In this document: positions 1 to 11,690 of the stretch, piece after piece | How positions within the stretch are numbered: position 1 is the first letter of the stretch | Layout of the letters: the number at the start of each line of letters is the position of its first letter | Origin: Rhabdophis nuchalis | Taxonomy: Eukaryota > Chordata > Lepidosauria > Squamata > Natricidae | Direction of reading: 5' to 3' | Assembly: GCA_039707465.1 (NCBI GenBank) | Contig: CM077647.1 | Span: forward strand, 117,368,610-117,432,609 | DNA length: 64,000 nt | Notes under the pieces: generated by a model | Told to the model about the DNA's origin: nothing | Seen by the model: the letters and a program-made list of their open reading frames with translations, nothing else | Databases searched by the model: none | Translations under genes and position numbers: made by a program

Positions 1-249
1 AAATATTTAAAGAAAAAAAATCTCACGATGGAAGGCTAGGGGTTTAGGAATGCAGACACAAACAATGGAGAAATAGCAGGCAAGTCAGTGGCCTCATAAA
101 CAACAAGTTATAGCCAGATGGAAGAAGTATCTGGAAAGAAACATTTCGAGTATTCAAAGAGATTAAATCTTAATACATTCATTGTAAATGAATTAACAGC
201 CATTACGGTTTCAAAATTGTCTCTTTACTATAGCAATGTGCTTCCTGCA

Positions 250-1322
250 CAACTTAGCTAACTGACTAGCAGAAAGCTCATCTATTTTCTCGGTAAATGA
301 GAGCAGATACGACATTGTTGCCATTACTGAAACTTGGTGGGATGAAACCCATGAATGGAATGTTCAGCTACAAGGGTTTAAATTATTTCAAAGAAACGGG
401 CCTAATAAAAGGTGAGAAGGAATTGCACTATATATAAGAAATAAATACAGCGTAAATATAGCAGAACAATGATGCAAATTGTCTTGAATGCATTTGGGTC
501 AATATAAAAGGAAAAAAGAATGACATTGCCATAGGCATGTCTATCTAGCAAAATGGGCCCTATGTAACAAAATGAAATTCAGTGATGAGAAAAGCAAGGT
601 TTTACACAGGTATAGAATAAGTGGTACCGGACTCAATAGCAGTAACTATGAAAGGGATCTTGGAGTCCTAATAGACTTATAGATTCACTTTTTATTTATG
701 AGCATTCAGTGTGCTGCACCTCCAAAAAAGCCAATGCAGCCCTAGGTTGAATAATAGAGGGATAGAACCAAGATCACATGAAGTGTTAGTACCACTTTAT
801 AATGTCTCTGTGAAACACACTTGGAATATTGCATCCCGTTGTGGGCGCCACCATATTAAAAAAAAAAAAAAAGGTGTTGAGACACTAGAAAGTACAAAGA
901 AGACCAACAAAGAGGATTAGAGGCTAAAATATACGAAGGACAGGAATTGGATACATCTGATCTAATGAAAAGATGAATTAGGGGTAGCATGATAGCAGTA
1001 TTTCAATACTTGAGAAGCTGTCACAAGAAGAGGGGGCACAACCTATTCTCCAAAGGACCCGAAGGCAAGACAAGAAGTAACAGGGGAAAACTTATCAACG
1101 AGAGATCTAACTTAGAATTAAGGAGAAATTTCCCAAAAGCTAGAATAGTTATGGTAATCAATGGAATTGGTTGCCTCTAGAAGTTGTGGGTGCTCCATTA
1201 CTGGAGGTTTTTAAGAAGAGATTGGACAACCATTTGTCTGAAATGGTATAGGGTCTTCTACTTGAACAGAGGGTTGGACTAGAAGATCTCCAAGGTCTCT
1301 TCCAACTCTGTTATTCTGTTTC
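250..1322 (+). mobile_element. CR1-clade LINE remnant, 3' part
   Basis: Around 305-400 the + strand reads as the start of an AP-type endonuclease domain (IVAITETWWDE then HEWNVQLQGFKLF), which is typical of sauropsid CR1-like LINEs. From about 655 it resumes in the 3' part of the reverse transcriptase, so most of the RT core is deleted. The end at 1195-1322 has the usual CR1 tail wording (gaggtttttaagaagagatt, then ggttggactagaagatct, then ttattctgttt). Several stops and frameshifts make it a dead copy. The ORFs at 711-920 and 989-1180 are pieces of it. The family is recognised from memory; clade assignment is fairly sure, subfamily is not. Confidence 0.75.
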
Positions 1323-2078
1323 TCAGGGGGAAAGTAGAAACCATACATAGATTGTACTAAATGAGAGGCAATTGAAGTTGCATTAAGCTATTTTTCTCTT
1401 GTAACAGTTTCAAAGTCTCCCTTGTCAAAAATGACCTAGAAGTAATCTGACCTGGAGGTTACAGTTGATTATAAAACCCCAGAGCAAAACATTACATTTT
1501 CTTGCAATTAAGACAGAGAAAAGTTAAAATTGAATCTTAGCCAACTTGAAAGGTATCTAGAAAGCAGGTTAGAAAGACCGGGATGTTTATAAGCACCATT
1601 AACATTATTATTTTTTTAAAAAAAACTAAATGCAAGTAAGGCTGATTGATTGTAGGTGCTGATTATTTTCTTCTTAGATGTCAGTTTCAGAATAACTCTA
1701 GTCAGAGACATTCTTAATTACTGTTTTGGCATTTAAAAGCAGCTGAACCATGGCAAAGACATTAAAGCTTAACAACAAAGAAACCAAAGTATATTTAATA
1801 TTGTTCACATTGACTATCAGCAGCTCCCTAGAGCTTAGAGAAATACGGAAATCAAACATTTTACATTGAAAACATGCACAAGTAAATGGGAACGAGACTT
1901 TTAACACTTACGTTTTATTGTAAACGTCACAAGAAAAGGTACCATCCAAATATTATATATGATTTATTGCAAAGGGACCTGAAAGCTTAAGACTTTTAAT
2001 ATAATTTGTGATTCTGAAAGGGTGCCATTAGATTATTTGGGGGGGGGGGGGCTGTCATAGATTAACATGGCTTTCCTC

Positions 2079-2220
2079 TTAAGGTAAAGGTTCCCCTCGC
2101 ACATAGGGCGCGGTGCTCATCTCTGTTTCAAAGCCAAAGAGCCAGTGCTGTTACATAAAGAATCATAGAACTGGAAAAGGCCATGAAGTCTAAACTCCTG
2201 ATCTAGCCAGCCCCTATTTC
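2079..2220 (-). mobile_element. SINE tail fragment followed by CR1-like fragment
   Basis: At 2079-2155 the sequence reads as the reverse of the 3' part of the squamate SINE also seen at 5490-5775 (shared gtgctcatctctgtttcaaa, with aaggttcccctcgcacata at the tail). Next to it, 2160-2220 looks like a short reverse-strand CR1 tail (aatcatagaactggaaaagg). A run of G at 2039-2051 precedes them. Both are short, old fragments. Confidence 0.55.
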
Positions 2221-2451
2221 ACCTGTAAAACCAGTGGAGATGAGCCAACCACTAAATTTACACACACACACACACCAAACTTTCTAGTGTTGCAAATTTG
2301 TTGCACTGTCAGTTTATACATGACTTAAAATAACTGCCTTATATGGTTTCTTTTGTGAGAGCTAAATGATGATTCTGTGTTCCAGTGATGCAGAAATAAT
2401 TTCATTTGTCTACTCCTATTATAGTTTTTGCTTCACTTGTTGGCCTAATTA

Positions 2452-2586
2452 CAGGGGTCTGCAAAGTTGGCTCTTTTAAGACTGGTGTACTTCAACTCCC
2501 AGAATTCCCCAGCCAGTCAGGCTGGCTGGGGAATTCTGGGAGTTGAAGTACACCAGTCTTAAAAGAGCCAACTTTGTAGACCCCTG
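2452..2586. mobile_element. Palindromic hAT-like MITE (CAGGGGTCTGC arms)
   Basis: This is a nearly perfect inverted repeat of about 65 bp per arm. It begins caggggtctgcaaagttgg and ends with the complement; the centre is ccagccagtcaggctggctgg. A close relative lies at 35691-35825, where an exact 8-bp duplication supports hAT-type insertion. Here the flanks cctaatta and gctaatac match only partly, consistent with age. No coding capacity. Confidence 0.8.
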
Positions 2587-3450
2587 GCTAATACATATTT
2601 TCATTAGCATAACTGCACACATTTTTGTGGCACTCCATAGTATAATTCATACTTTTTTTCAAGCAGCTTCCATGCCCATTTTTCTTGCAGCCAAGGAATG
2701 TGGGATGACAGAATTCCATCTTTATGTGCCATCAATATTCCATTTTTTGGTGTATTCCAGGAGGTCACAATCCATAATTGAACAACCTCTTATAATAATA
2801 ATCCTCCTCCTTTTTCGTCAGATGAAGTGCAGCAGCTTTTTCAGTATGATTCTTTTTCTTCAAGTGTGTTTCCCATTGTATTCGTGATAAAGATATGCAG
2901 TTTCTTTTTTTGGGCTGGAAGACAAACTTCCTCTAAGAATTGTCACAACTGTTGGTCCATGTCCAAAGTATCGCTATCTGTCCAATACCGTTATCCACTT
3001 GGAAAGAAAACTTGTTGGGAAATCAGCCACTGTTACATAGACTTTCTTACAATTAGCAATTATTCAGAAGATGATGTTTTCACTCCATAAAGTTGAACAC
3101 AGCATTCCTAAAACTATAGATTTTTTTTCTAGTCAGTCATCTCTCCTGCATCTTCTTCCTGCTTGAACTTCAGTTCAGGGCCAGCAAACCTGCAAGCTCC
3201 TTCTGTTCATTTGGTTAGAAAGGGTTAAATATAGATTTCATCAGACTTAATGCTGAATTGTTTTCAAAGATAAGGTTCCTGTCAGAAGACGAACCATGCT
3301 GGACTAATTCAAAGGACTTCTAATCCAGAATTTTGTTCTTGCAGAGAGCCACAGGAACCTAGGCGGTTCAATGGAAGTCTTGTGATTGAGTTCCCCATAT
3401 CTGATCTAAAGAAGCTTAAACTGCTGAACTTGAGGGTAATCACTTATGAT

Positions 3451-3530
3451 TACTGTATTTTTGGAGTATAAGACACACCTTTCTCCCTCAAAAAAGAGGG
3501 TGAAAATTTGGGTGCATCTTATACACTGAA
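3451..3530. mobile_element. MITE fragment (tactgtattt... type)
   Basis: The stretch tactgtatttttggagtata followed by agacacacc, then gggtgcatcttatacactg, is a common vertebrate palindromic MITE motif in which the arms describe 'tataagacgcacc'. Only one arm and part of the core are readable. Apart from this fragment, the DNA from 2590 to 5480 shows no feature I recognise and is taken as PARM1 intron 1 or upstream sequence. Confidence 0.45.
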
Positions 3531-5489
3531 TACAATATATTTATGTGAACGATAGTGAGTGAATGTTTGAAAATTAAGGGAGGATCCTTGGGTTTTGTTA
3601 AAAAAAATAGATATAATTAACAATATTATAAATTACTAATTATATATTGGAAGTTGTAGTTTTATGATACCTTAGATTTTGTAACAATCAAGATGTTTTT
3701 CACTATCTGTATTTTGTCTCTTTTCCCTTCGGTATCCTTTTACTTTCCTTTTCTAAAATAAAAAAGTTTATAAAGTAACAATTAAGTACAGTGAAAAAAG
3801 CCCATGAAAATGGGACCAGTGCGTTCATGTAGCTTCTATTTCAATCCTGTAGTAGATCAGCAAGCTTAGTTTTTATGTTTCGTTTATTTTTAATCAAGTG
3901 GCTGAAGGTGAGCTTATGACATGCATGCTTTTTAAATTTATTTTTAAAAACAATTTACCTAAAGCAGATGTGTAAGGGGGCAAGATCAAAAGAGGAATAA
4001 ACCACAATTAGGTCAAATGTAGCACTGCAGTTAAATTGCGAAGTCAGAATGAAGTTGATTTCACTCTCTAGATAGAAATGCTGCAGCTGTCAGAGGTGCA
4101 AGGTTATATATCGCTGTATTCTTTGGAAATAGCAACTCATAGGGCTCTGGGGTATAAAAGGCAGCCTGAAAATGAGAAAGCATAAGAAGTTCATATGAAA
4201 TAGGGGTTTGTCTGAAATGTAAAACAAATCACTATATTCCAAAGATTTTTGCCATACCGTTTTAGATCGACATCATTTACTCATTTTACAGAAGCAAAAT
4301 GCAAAAGATTTGGGATTTTTCAGATGTGGATAGAAACCAAATCCAGAGGGCATGCTTTGAACGTTTTGTTTTTATATCCGTTTCTGAACAATTTCTCCAA
4401 CTTCTTCTCCCTACAAATACCTATCCCTAGTATTGAAACCATTCTGGGTTTTATGCTAAAAAAAAGGGATGTAACTTTTTCACTGAGAAAAATGCAGTGC
4501 TAAAGTCTGCCTGAATGATATAAACATGTAATGCTATTTATTTTTTTACCATGGATTCTGGGTCTTCTAATAATCATCTGGTAGAACATCTCTGATTCAT
4601 TTACTCCTTAAATTTCATAGTCCTTTCTCACTGCTCACATTCTCTTAGTTTTGCATCTATGGGAATGGAAGCATACCAGAATACCCTAGATAGTGAATTC
4701 TGTTTTTTTTGGGGGGGAGGGGTGCTGCCACTAATCCCTATCATTGGCTGAGGGGGCTTTCCTAGCCAGGGAGGGGAGATGCGGCTCCCATCTATCTGCT
4801 AGGTGGTCCTCCTTTGCTTCGCCACTCCTCCAGACTGGCTATGGTCCAAATTTGGACCCTCTGATAAGGAGAGATTGGAGCTGGCCATGGAGTTTCTCTT
4901 CCGAAGGCACTGGCAGTACAAGCACAAGTCATGTTAGAGGTTTTTTTTTTCCAAACTGTCACTAAAAAAGCTTAAGAGGAACAGAAATTTAATTACTGCT
5001 ATTGGCAGTAAATCTTATTTCCTAGTTGACTAGTCTTTTAAGGAATTTGGAGAAATTCTAATTGTCTTCTAATGCCAATTAGAGAAATATTTGTTCTGCA
5101 TAGTTCTTAGGTTTGCAGCTCTGCTTTTCATTTGAATGTTCCTATTCAACTGAGTAATATTGATAAGAGTATTTATCCAGTATTTAGTATTTTTGAACCC
5201 CTATTTTGATGAGTGTAAATACTAACATGAAAAGATAGTCCTCATCTGAATAATTTATCCAAGTACTGTCCTTTCATTTCTCCACAGGACTAAATAGCAA
5301 CTTCTATTTTGTTTTATTTAAGTTTTTTTTGTTCTGTCCTAAGTTTATTTTCAGAATTGGATAATGATAGTTAACTTATTGAAAATAAATCAAGGCAAGC
5401 AAAACAAATAGCAATTTAAAATAATTATAATACACTATTATTGTTAGAAAAGGCAGAATCCTTGCAGATTTTATTCCACTGGTCATTGC

Positions 5490-5775
5490 CAACTATAGAG
5501 GGTGGTGCTCATCTCTGTTTCAAGGTGATTAATCTGTGGTCATGTGACTAGCATGATGTCACAGAGTGCTGTTACCTTCTCATCGAAATGGTACCTATTT
5601 ATCGACTTGTATTTGCATACTGTTGAACCGCTAGTTTGGCAGGAGCTGGGGTGAGGGTAGGAACTCACTCCATCATATAGTGCTCAGGTTTCAAACTTAG
5701 CTGCCAGCTTTCCAGATGGTAAGCCCAGCTTCTTAACCGTTAAGCCACCATGCCACCCACACTAATAATGGTCCC
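5490..5775 (-). mobile_element. tRNA-derived squamate SINE
   Basis: Read on the minus strand, it begins with gtgggtggcatggtggctta and has a degenerate polymerase III A box near 5750 and a B-box-like gtttgaaacct near 5690. It then runs into the body found in many squamate SINEs (catgtgaccacagattaatc, cttgaaacagagatgagcac). Head and most of the body are present. It lies just upstream of PARM1 exon 2. The SINE name is not certain to me; the tRNA-derived structure is. Confidence 0.65.
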
Positions 5776-5861
5776 TATGTTAATTCAGACATCTAAAAGA
5801 CAATGATGTAATCTGTTGTCTTGGAGACTATTAATATACATGTTCATATTCACTTATGCAG

Positions 5862-6518
5862 GACTAAATATCTACTCCATCGACTTAGTGGATACATCAA
5901 CCACCTCAAACATTGCAAAAACAGAAATAACCAATCTGACCGCTAGACCTAACAACAGTGAACCATCAGCAAATACCATAAAAGCAGTTACAAGTCCTGT
6001 TATGCAGAACTTTACAACTACACTGACAACTACTGAAAAGTATACGAGCCTATTGGCTACACCTAATGGCACATCAAGTACGTCAGAGATGACTGTATCA
6101 ACAACTAACTTGTTACCACAAAGCACAGAACACATGCCAACCTTGGTGACGCCAGTTGATAACTCAACAACTAACACTTCCTCTGCAAAAACTGTAGCCA
6201 CCACCACTTCAGGTATTGTGAGTGTATCATCCAGCAGCAATAGTTCATTTGCTACTGAGAATTACACCAGCTCTGGGGTTACTCAGTTATCAAGTACAAC
6301 AGTGTCCACAGTACCTGTGACATCCAAGAAATACCCTGTTGAAGTAACCACATCTGGAGTAACTACTAAGCCACTCACCTCATCAAGCTCAGTGGAAACT
6401 TTTACAGATTCACAAGCGACTTCAGCAAGTAAAACAACTGTTAAGACCACTCCCATTGGCAGTGCCACACTCTCCTCAGAGGTAACCATTCAAGAGGTTC
6501 AGCAGGCTTTGAGTTCAG
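5862..6518 (+). CDS. PARM1: PARM1 exon 2: mucin-like Ser/Thr-rich ectodomain
   Basis: This exon encodes about 219 residues of the extracellular domain of prostate androgen-regulated mucin-like protein 1, a type I membrane glycoprotein. The open frame extends upstream to about 5816, but there is no good start there; ttcacttatgcag ending at 5861 is a good splice acceptor and the donor is ttcag/gtgagt after 6518. The exon enters at codon position 2 and leaves after position 1, which fits exon 3. The peptide is dominated by Thr and Ser with many N-glycosylation sites (NLT, NNS, NFT, NGT, NST, NTS, NSS, NYT), as expected of a heavily O-glycosylated mucin stalk. It is low complexity and diverged; identification rests on the next two exons and the junction ALSSG/SIAAIT, which human PARM1 shares as I recall it. 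Exon 1 (signal peptide) is outside the window. Confidence 0.88.
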
Positions 6519-7177
6519 GTGAGTCAATACAGTTAACTACCTATAATATTATTATATTATGTCTTCTTTTCTTTCCATTACTTGTCAATGAGAAATAATG
6601 TATCTTTCTAGTAAAATATTTTAAAATAAAGATCTGTCTATCATTCATATTTTATTTACTTATAAATAAACATCCCATCTTATACAACGTAACCTTGGGT
6701 AGCTCACAAACAAAAGGAAAAAATAACAACATAGAAAGCACTCACCAATTGACTACATTTGGACACATAATGAATAATTAGTCTTTTGAAAATGGAATGG
6801 CCTTTTAAATTCATTTGAAATTTTGCATTTTATAGGAACCACTTAATCCCAAAATAAAGCCAGTTGGGCTTTAAAAAAGGAGAGTTTTTTTGGTTGTTCA
6901 ACTTAATCAAAGTTACTCATATATGAAAAAGGATTTAAAAGCATGTCCATTTTTAAATATTTTAATGTCCTACTTTATTTTATAAAAGAGAGACTTTCAA
7001 ATAATGAGCAATAAATATCAGCAAATTTCAGGTTTCCAGGATGTTTCATTTTAGATCTCAAAGTAGTCAAACTTGTGGAAAAAAGTATTAGCTGTATTGA
7101 GCAAGAAATTGCTCATCACACATTCATAAATAGATTGCAGATGTTGCTAAAAGAAGAAATACAATAGGTTTTTAACA

Positions 7178-7307
7178 CAGAGGTCTCCAATCTTTGCAAC
7201 TTTAAGTCTGAAGGACTTCAGCTCCCAGACTTCAAAGCAAAGCTGGCTGGAGAATTCTGGGAGCTGAAGTCCTTCAAACTTAAAGTTGCAAAGGTTGGAG
7301 ACCCCTG
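7178..7307. mobile_element. Palindromic hAT-like MITE with 8-bp TSD
   Basis: The arms start cagaggtctccaatctttgc and end with the complement gcaaaggttggagacccctg. The element is 130 bp and almost entirely self-complementary. It is flanked by exact 8-bp duplications ttttaaca (7170-7177 and 7308-7315), the length made by hAT transposases. The same family recurs at 46304-46438. Confidence 0.88.
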
Positions 7308-7569
7308 TTTTAACATATTACCATAGTTAATTCCTAACTTGCTTATAATTTGCTATCTGCATAACCACTATGTTTTGTCTTCCCCTTTTCTTCTCCCTCT
7401 TGTACATCATCCCAATTTAAATCCTACATGTCTAGTTATTCTATTGCATATGATGAAGATAACACAAAATATTGTACCTTTAATAACACACGTTGGTTAG
7501 CTAAGATACTACTAGGCTTTTTCTGAATTAAGACAAAAGATATTCAGTTCAGTAATCAAACTAAATCAT

Positions 7570-7905
7570 GGTTTATGGTTTATTGGATTTATATACCGCT
7601 CCTGTCTCCAGATGGACTCAGGGCGGTGCACAGGGAATTAAAATACCATGATAGCAACAATACATATAATACAATAATAAAATAAGATTAAATTAGAATA
7701 TCCTGTGCTAAAAATTAAGCTAAAAGTATTAAAATCTCAACCAATCCCCTAAAAATCCCAGTTCTAAAATCTAAGCTAAAATATAGGCAAAAACTAACTC
7801 TAAGCAAGGCCAGCAAGGTGGAACAAGTGCGTTTTTAATGAGCGGCGGAAAAGGCGAAGGTCCGTGATGATACGAAGTTCATAACTCAAACCAGCTGGAA
7901 ATGTG
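7570..7905 (-). mobile_element. L2 LINE 3' end fragment
   Basis: The reverse strand reads as the last codons of L2 ORF2 and its 3' UTR, ending in the L2 tail wording: complement of tatataccgctcctgtctcc, then cagggcggtgcacaggga. The 3' end lies at the left near 7570. It is a 5'-truncated dead copy inside PARM1 intron 2. Confidence 0.75.
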
Positions 7906-8838
7906 ATTTAGAAGTGTTTTTCTTATGCCTATTGTTTAGCACTCATAAAATGTGGTTCAGAGTTATTCTTTGACCGATTTAAATGGTTTCAATGAGTCCT
8001 TTCTTGTTAGATTGCTTAGGAAAATGCAAAGTATGAAACCCTTTTGGTTCTGACAGATTCACAAGGATTCACAGAGGTTCTAGGATGCTACTTTTGTCAG
8101 GAAATTACTTCCTACTCCCTTAGTTTACATATGTAAAATAACTCCAAGGGGAATAAATAACAAGTACCACCTTTTAAGAGATATGTGTTTGTGTCAAGTA
8201 CCAATGAAATGGAGAAAGTATGGAAGTTGAATGTTTTTCTTCAACCTTGGCAAGCAGATCAGAAGACATTAAAAATTTGCAGGACTCCCGAAAGGAAATC
8301 ATTCACTACCTGCTTTCTGAAATGCCTTTTCTTCCGTTCTGAGCTAAGATAGAAGCTAGAATGGCATTTAGCAACCAGTTAAGAATATGAAATTGAAATT
8401 GAAAAGCACACACAGTGAAGTCATTTCATGGCTTAAGGCAAGGAGCTTCACTCTGCCATTTTTAGTATATGCATAACAATACTGATCTATGGGAGCAGCT
8501 TTTACTGAATTATGTATGTGCAATTTGCGATGATTATACTACATTATTGAAGTAATAACTCCCTATCTGGCATTTCTGAAGAAAGTGAGACAATGATAAA
8601 GTATGCAAAGAATATATTTACAGTATGTTGATTTAAAGAGTTGTAGATTACACAGCGTAGCAGTAATACATTTTTAGAGATAATTTTTGTCTCATTGTAT
8701 ACCTAAAAACTAGTTTTGCATTGCTAAATTTCTTACTTCAGAACACATTGTGCAAATATATTTTATTGATATGAATCCAAAGAATACCTTGAAATGATAA
8801 CTATCCAATCAATTTATGCATTCTTTTCTCCTATGCAG

Positions 8839-8917
8839 GAAGCATTGCAGCTATTACTATAACGGTAATTGCTGTGGTTGTATTGGTATTTGGCATAGCT
8901 GCATTTTTAAAAATCAG
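8839..8917 (+). CDS. PARM1: PARM1 exon 3: transmembrane segment
   Basis: A 79-bp exon after the acceptor ctcctatgcag and before the donor aatcag/gtaaga. It completes the Gly codon begun in exon 2, then encodes SIAAITITVIAVVVLVFGIA followed by AFLKI and the first two bases of Arg. This is a single hydrophobic helix of about 22 residues with a Lys/Arg stop-transfer end, so the protein is a type I membrane protein with the mucin domain outside the cell. It is nearly identical to the mammalian PARM1 transmembrane region as I recall it. Confidence 0.93.
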
Positions 8918-9100
8918 GTAAGATTTGCCGAGCTTTTATTCAGAAGGGAAGCAATCATTTATTGCACCATTACTATTCTGAAGCTATACCTCTGTTGGCT
9001 GCTTATCTGCAGGTTTTTACACACCTTCCCGTCTTTCTGCTGTTGCACTCCTGGCATTTTCTTCTGTCTCTGTTCTGTTATCTCTTGCTATTACCTATGA

Positions 9101-9362
9101 TACCCTGTTTCCCCGAAAATAAGACCTCCCCAGATAATAAGCCCAATCAGGCGTTTGAGTGCATGCACTAAAATAAGCCCTCCCCTGAAAATAAGCCAGC
9201 CCTCCCAGAAAATATTGCAACACAGCAGCATCTGGAAGGTGACCACGCTTGCCGCCTCCTGCACCTCAAAAATAAGAAGACCTCCCCAAAAACAAGTCGA
9301 AACGCTTATTTCGGGAGTCAAAAGAAAATAAGACCCTGTCTTATTTTCAGGGAGACATGGTA
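9101..9362. mobile_element. MITE with taccctgtttcccc ends
   Basis: It begins taccctgtttccccgaaaat and ends with a matching complement (agaccctgtcttattttcag then ggagacatggta). The interior repeats the 'aaaataagcc' phrase many times in both orientations. A second copy is at 14721-14978. It is non-coding; the ORFs across it are artefacts. Confidence 0.75.
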
Positions 9363-9436
9363 TTTTTCTACAACCCAAATTGTGATATTGTGATGATCTT
9401 CGCCGCCCAACCATAACACTTTCTGCCTTCCCATCT

Positions 9437-9438
9437 CT

Positions 9439-9512
<74 letters not shown>
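9437..9512. repeat. (CTTT)n(CT)n microsatellite
   Basis: About 45 bp of ctttctttctt repeats pass directly into about 30 bp of tctctc. The antisense ORFs rich in Lys, Arg and Glu here are translations of this repeat, not genes. Confidence 0.95.
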
Positions 9513-9514
<2 letters not shown>

Positions 9515-10599
9515 CTTCCTTATTTCTCCCTTTCTCTTTTTCTTTTTTCCTATTAGAATATCCATCTTCTTCTCTGTGCAAGTACAAACTTCCACTCCCC
9601 CACAAATGCCATGACCCCAATCATGATCCTTCAACCTTTGTCTTTCCCTTTCAACTACCATAGTTGATTACATTTATTATATGGATCTTGCTCTGTAATT
9701 CCTTTCCGGAAAGCTAAAGACTAACTGTTTCTGCGGCTGCTAAGCAAGGTAGAATTCTATATTGCTGATGGTTTTCTTGAACTTGTTCCTAAAATTGACA
9801 GGATGATAACTTCATGATTCAAATAAGTATTGAACTAAGATGAGGGGTGATCCTATTAACAAAGTTGATTCTCCAAACAAATTTGAAGAATGAAACTACC
9901 ATGTCTCATTAATCTGGCAGTTGATTGATTCAAGGACAGGTGTTTTGTGGACAGAGGGATATATTTTCCAGAAGTATGTGTAATAGCAGGAAAAAAACCT
10001 GAATAACAGAATTGGAAGGGACTTTGGAGAACTTCTAGTCCAATCCCCTGCTCAAGCAGCAAATCCTATATCATTTCATACAAATAGTTGTCCAATCTCT
10101 TCTTAAAATCCTCCAAAGTTGGGGTACCCATGACTATTTCTTACCATTTTATTGCTTATTTTGACTTGCATTCCTAATCTGCATTTTATAGTACTTATTT
10201 ATTTATTTATTTATTTTTGATAGCTTGGACTGTTTTTTCTTAGTGTAAAGAGATGCAAACAATGTTAAGCAGTTTGGCTTTCTCCTTGCTTCTCATCACC
10301 TTCTTGCCATTTTCTCCCATTAATGAACCAATCATTTCCTTGACTTTTTTTCTTGGTTTTTTTTTTTAAAGAATTTATTGGGTTTTACAAAATAATATTG
10401 GGAAAGGGGTATAGGAAAAAACATTACATTTTAGTAGCTTCATGCCGGAGCCGGCGGTCCCCCCCAAACTTCATCATAGTACAGGTTTTAGTAAAAAAAA
10501 AAAGACAGGCACAATAACAAATACATTGCATATTTTCTTTCTTCTTGTTTTTCCTTACCATCAATCATGACAACATTCAAATAAAATTTTAAAATAGTA

Positions 10600-11538
10600 T
10601 CATTTTTGAGACCTAAGTCTTTTTGCTATTGATTCTTTTCCCCCACCATCGGGAGGGGCCGCCGCCCCCACTGTTCCTCCTTCATTGTCCCCTATGAATA
10701 TGGAGTATTTTTGAGAAAAAGCATTTGCCTCTTCTAAAGTTTTAATTCTAATTCTGCTCCCTTCCCAGAAAACCAACATCCCTTCTGGTACCAACCATTT
10801 GAACCAGATCCCTTTTTTAAATAGTTTCTTAGATAGGAAGGAATAATTCCTTCTCATGTCTCTAATTTTCTTTGGGATTTGCTTCAAAATGATTATCTCG
10901 TTGTCTTGGTATTTCAAAGGCCCTCCCCATTGGGCTCTCAGAATCTCCTCCCTCGTGGACTTACTTAAAAATTTTACATGGACTTCTCTTGGGACATTAT
11001 GTGTCCTTGCATATGCTGAATTGATTCTATATACCAGATCAATATCCCATCCAATTTGTTCTTTATTTTTTTGAAGATAATCTGCTAATATTGTAATCAT
11101 AATATCTTTCAAATCTTCTGCATCTGACTCTGGTATGTTTTGAAATCTAAGAAAAAGGGACATTCTTTCAAACTCCAATTTTGAAATGTAATTCCCTAAT
11201 TCCAAACTTTCTTTTTGTATTCCCTTTACCTCATCCCCCATCCCAGCCATCCCTCCCTCCAACACCTCTATTCTTTGTTTGTTATCCTTTGTATTTTGTT
11301 GTATTTCCGATATTTCTAATTTTAAATTTATCAGTTCCTTTCGCATTTCATTTACATTTTCCATTATTTTTTCGTTGTTCTTCATCATTTCTTGAAACAT
11401 ATCGTTGACTGATAAGTCCTGTGTGCTCTCACCCGCAGCCTGTAATAGTGAAGTAATCTTTGGCTGTATGGCTGGGCTGCATCAGGTAGAGGAGGGGGCA
11501 GAGTGCGCTTCCCCAGGTGGTGGCTTTTTGGAAGTCAT
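10600..11538 (-). pseudogene. L1-type ORF1 protein (RNA-binding), near intact
   Basis: L1 ORF1p analogue: a nucleic-acid chaperone that coats LINE RNA. The frame starts at the ATG at 11538-11536 (MTSKKPPPGEAHS), has one in-frame TGA about 19 codons in, and is then open from 11400 to the stop at 10600. There is a long charged coiled coil (about residues 45-130), then an RRM-like domain with LFLRFQNIPESDAEDLKD, a C-terminal domain with ILKQIPKKIRDMRRNYSF, and a basic end IAKRLRSQK. It aligns along its length with the ORF at 49658-50571 but not closely with ORF1 of the full-length L1 at 25395-26486, so these are different L1 lineages. Confidence 0.82.
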
Positions 11539-11611
11539 TGTTCTTAACAAAGGAAAAGATGGCGTCAGAAGGGCGGGTAGCCGGTACAGTCTGAGGCAGT
11601 TCAAATGAAAG

Positions 11612-11690
11612 TTTATTTATTTATTTTTATTTATTTTAATTCGATTTATATCCTGCCCTTCTCCACGAGGGACTCAGGGCGGCCAGTTTA
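11612..11690 (-). mobile_element. L2 3' tail fragment
   Basis: Reverse copy of the L2 end: a (tttatt)n-like tail at the left, then atatcctgcccttctccacg and ctcagggcggcc. It is inserted in the leader of the ORF1-only element, so it arrived after that element. Confidence 0.7.

Larger units (their letters stand above)
6519..8838 (+). other. PARM1: PARM1 intron 2
   Basis: GT-AG intron between the ectodomain exon and the transmembrane exon. It holds a palindromic MITE (7178-7307) and a reverse-strand L2 3' end (7570-7905). The remainder is AT-rich DNA in which I see no further gene. Confidence 0.85.

Noticed and set aside
5872..6489. Two antisense ORFs (122 and 68 codons) over the mucin exon
   Set aside because: They are mirror frames of the Ser/Thr-rich PARM1 exon; Val/Glu/Ser-rich content is what its complement must encode.
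9318..9661. Antisense ORFs rich in Lys, Arg and Glu
   Set aside because: Translation of the (CTTT)n(CT)n microsatellite and adjacent MITE.
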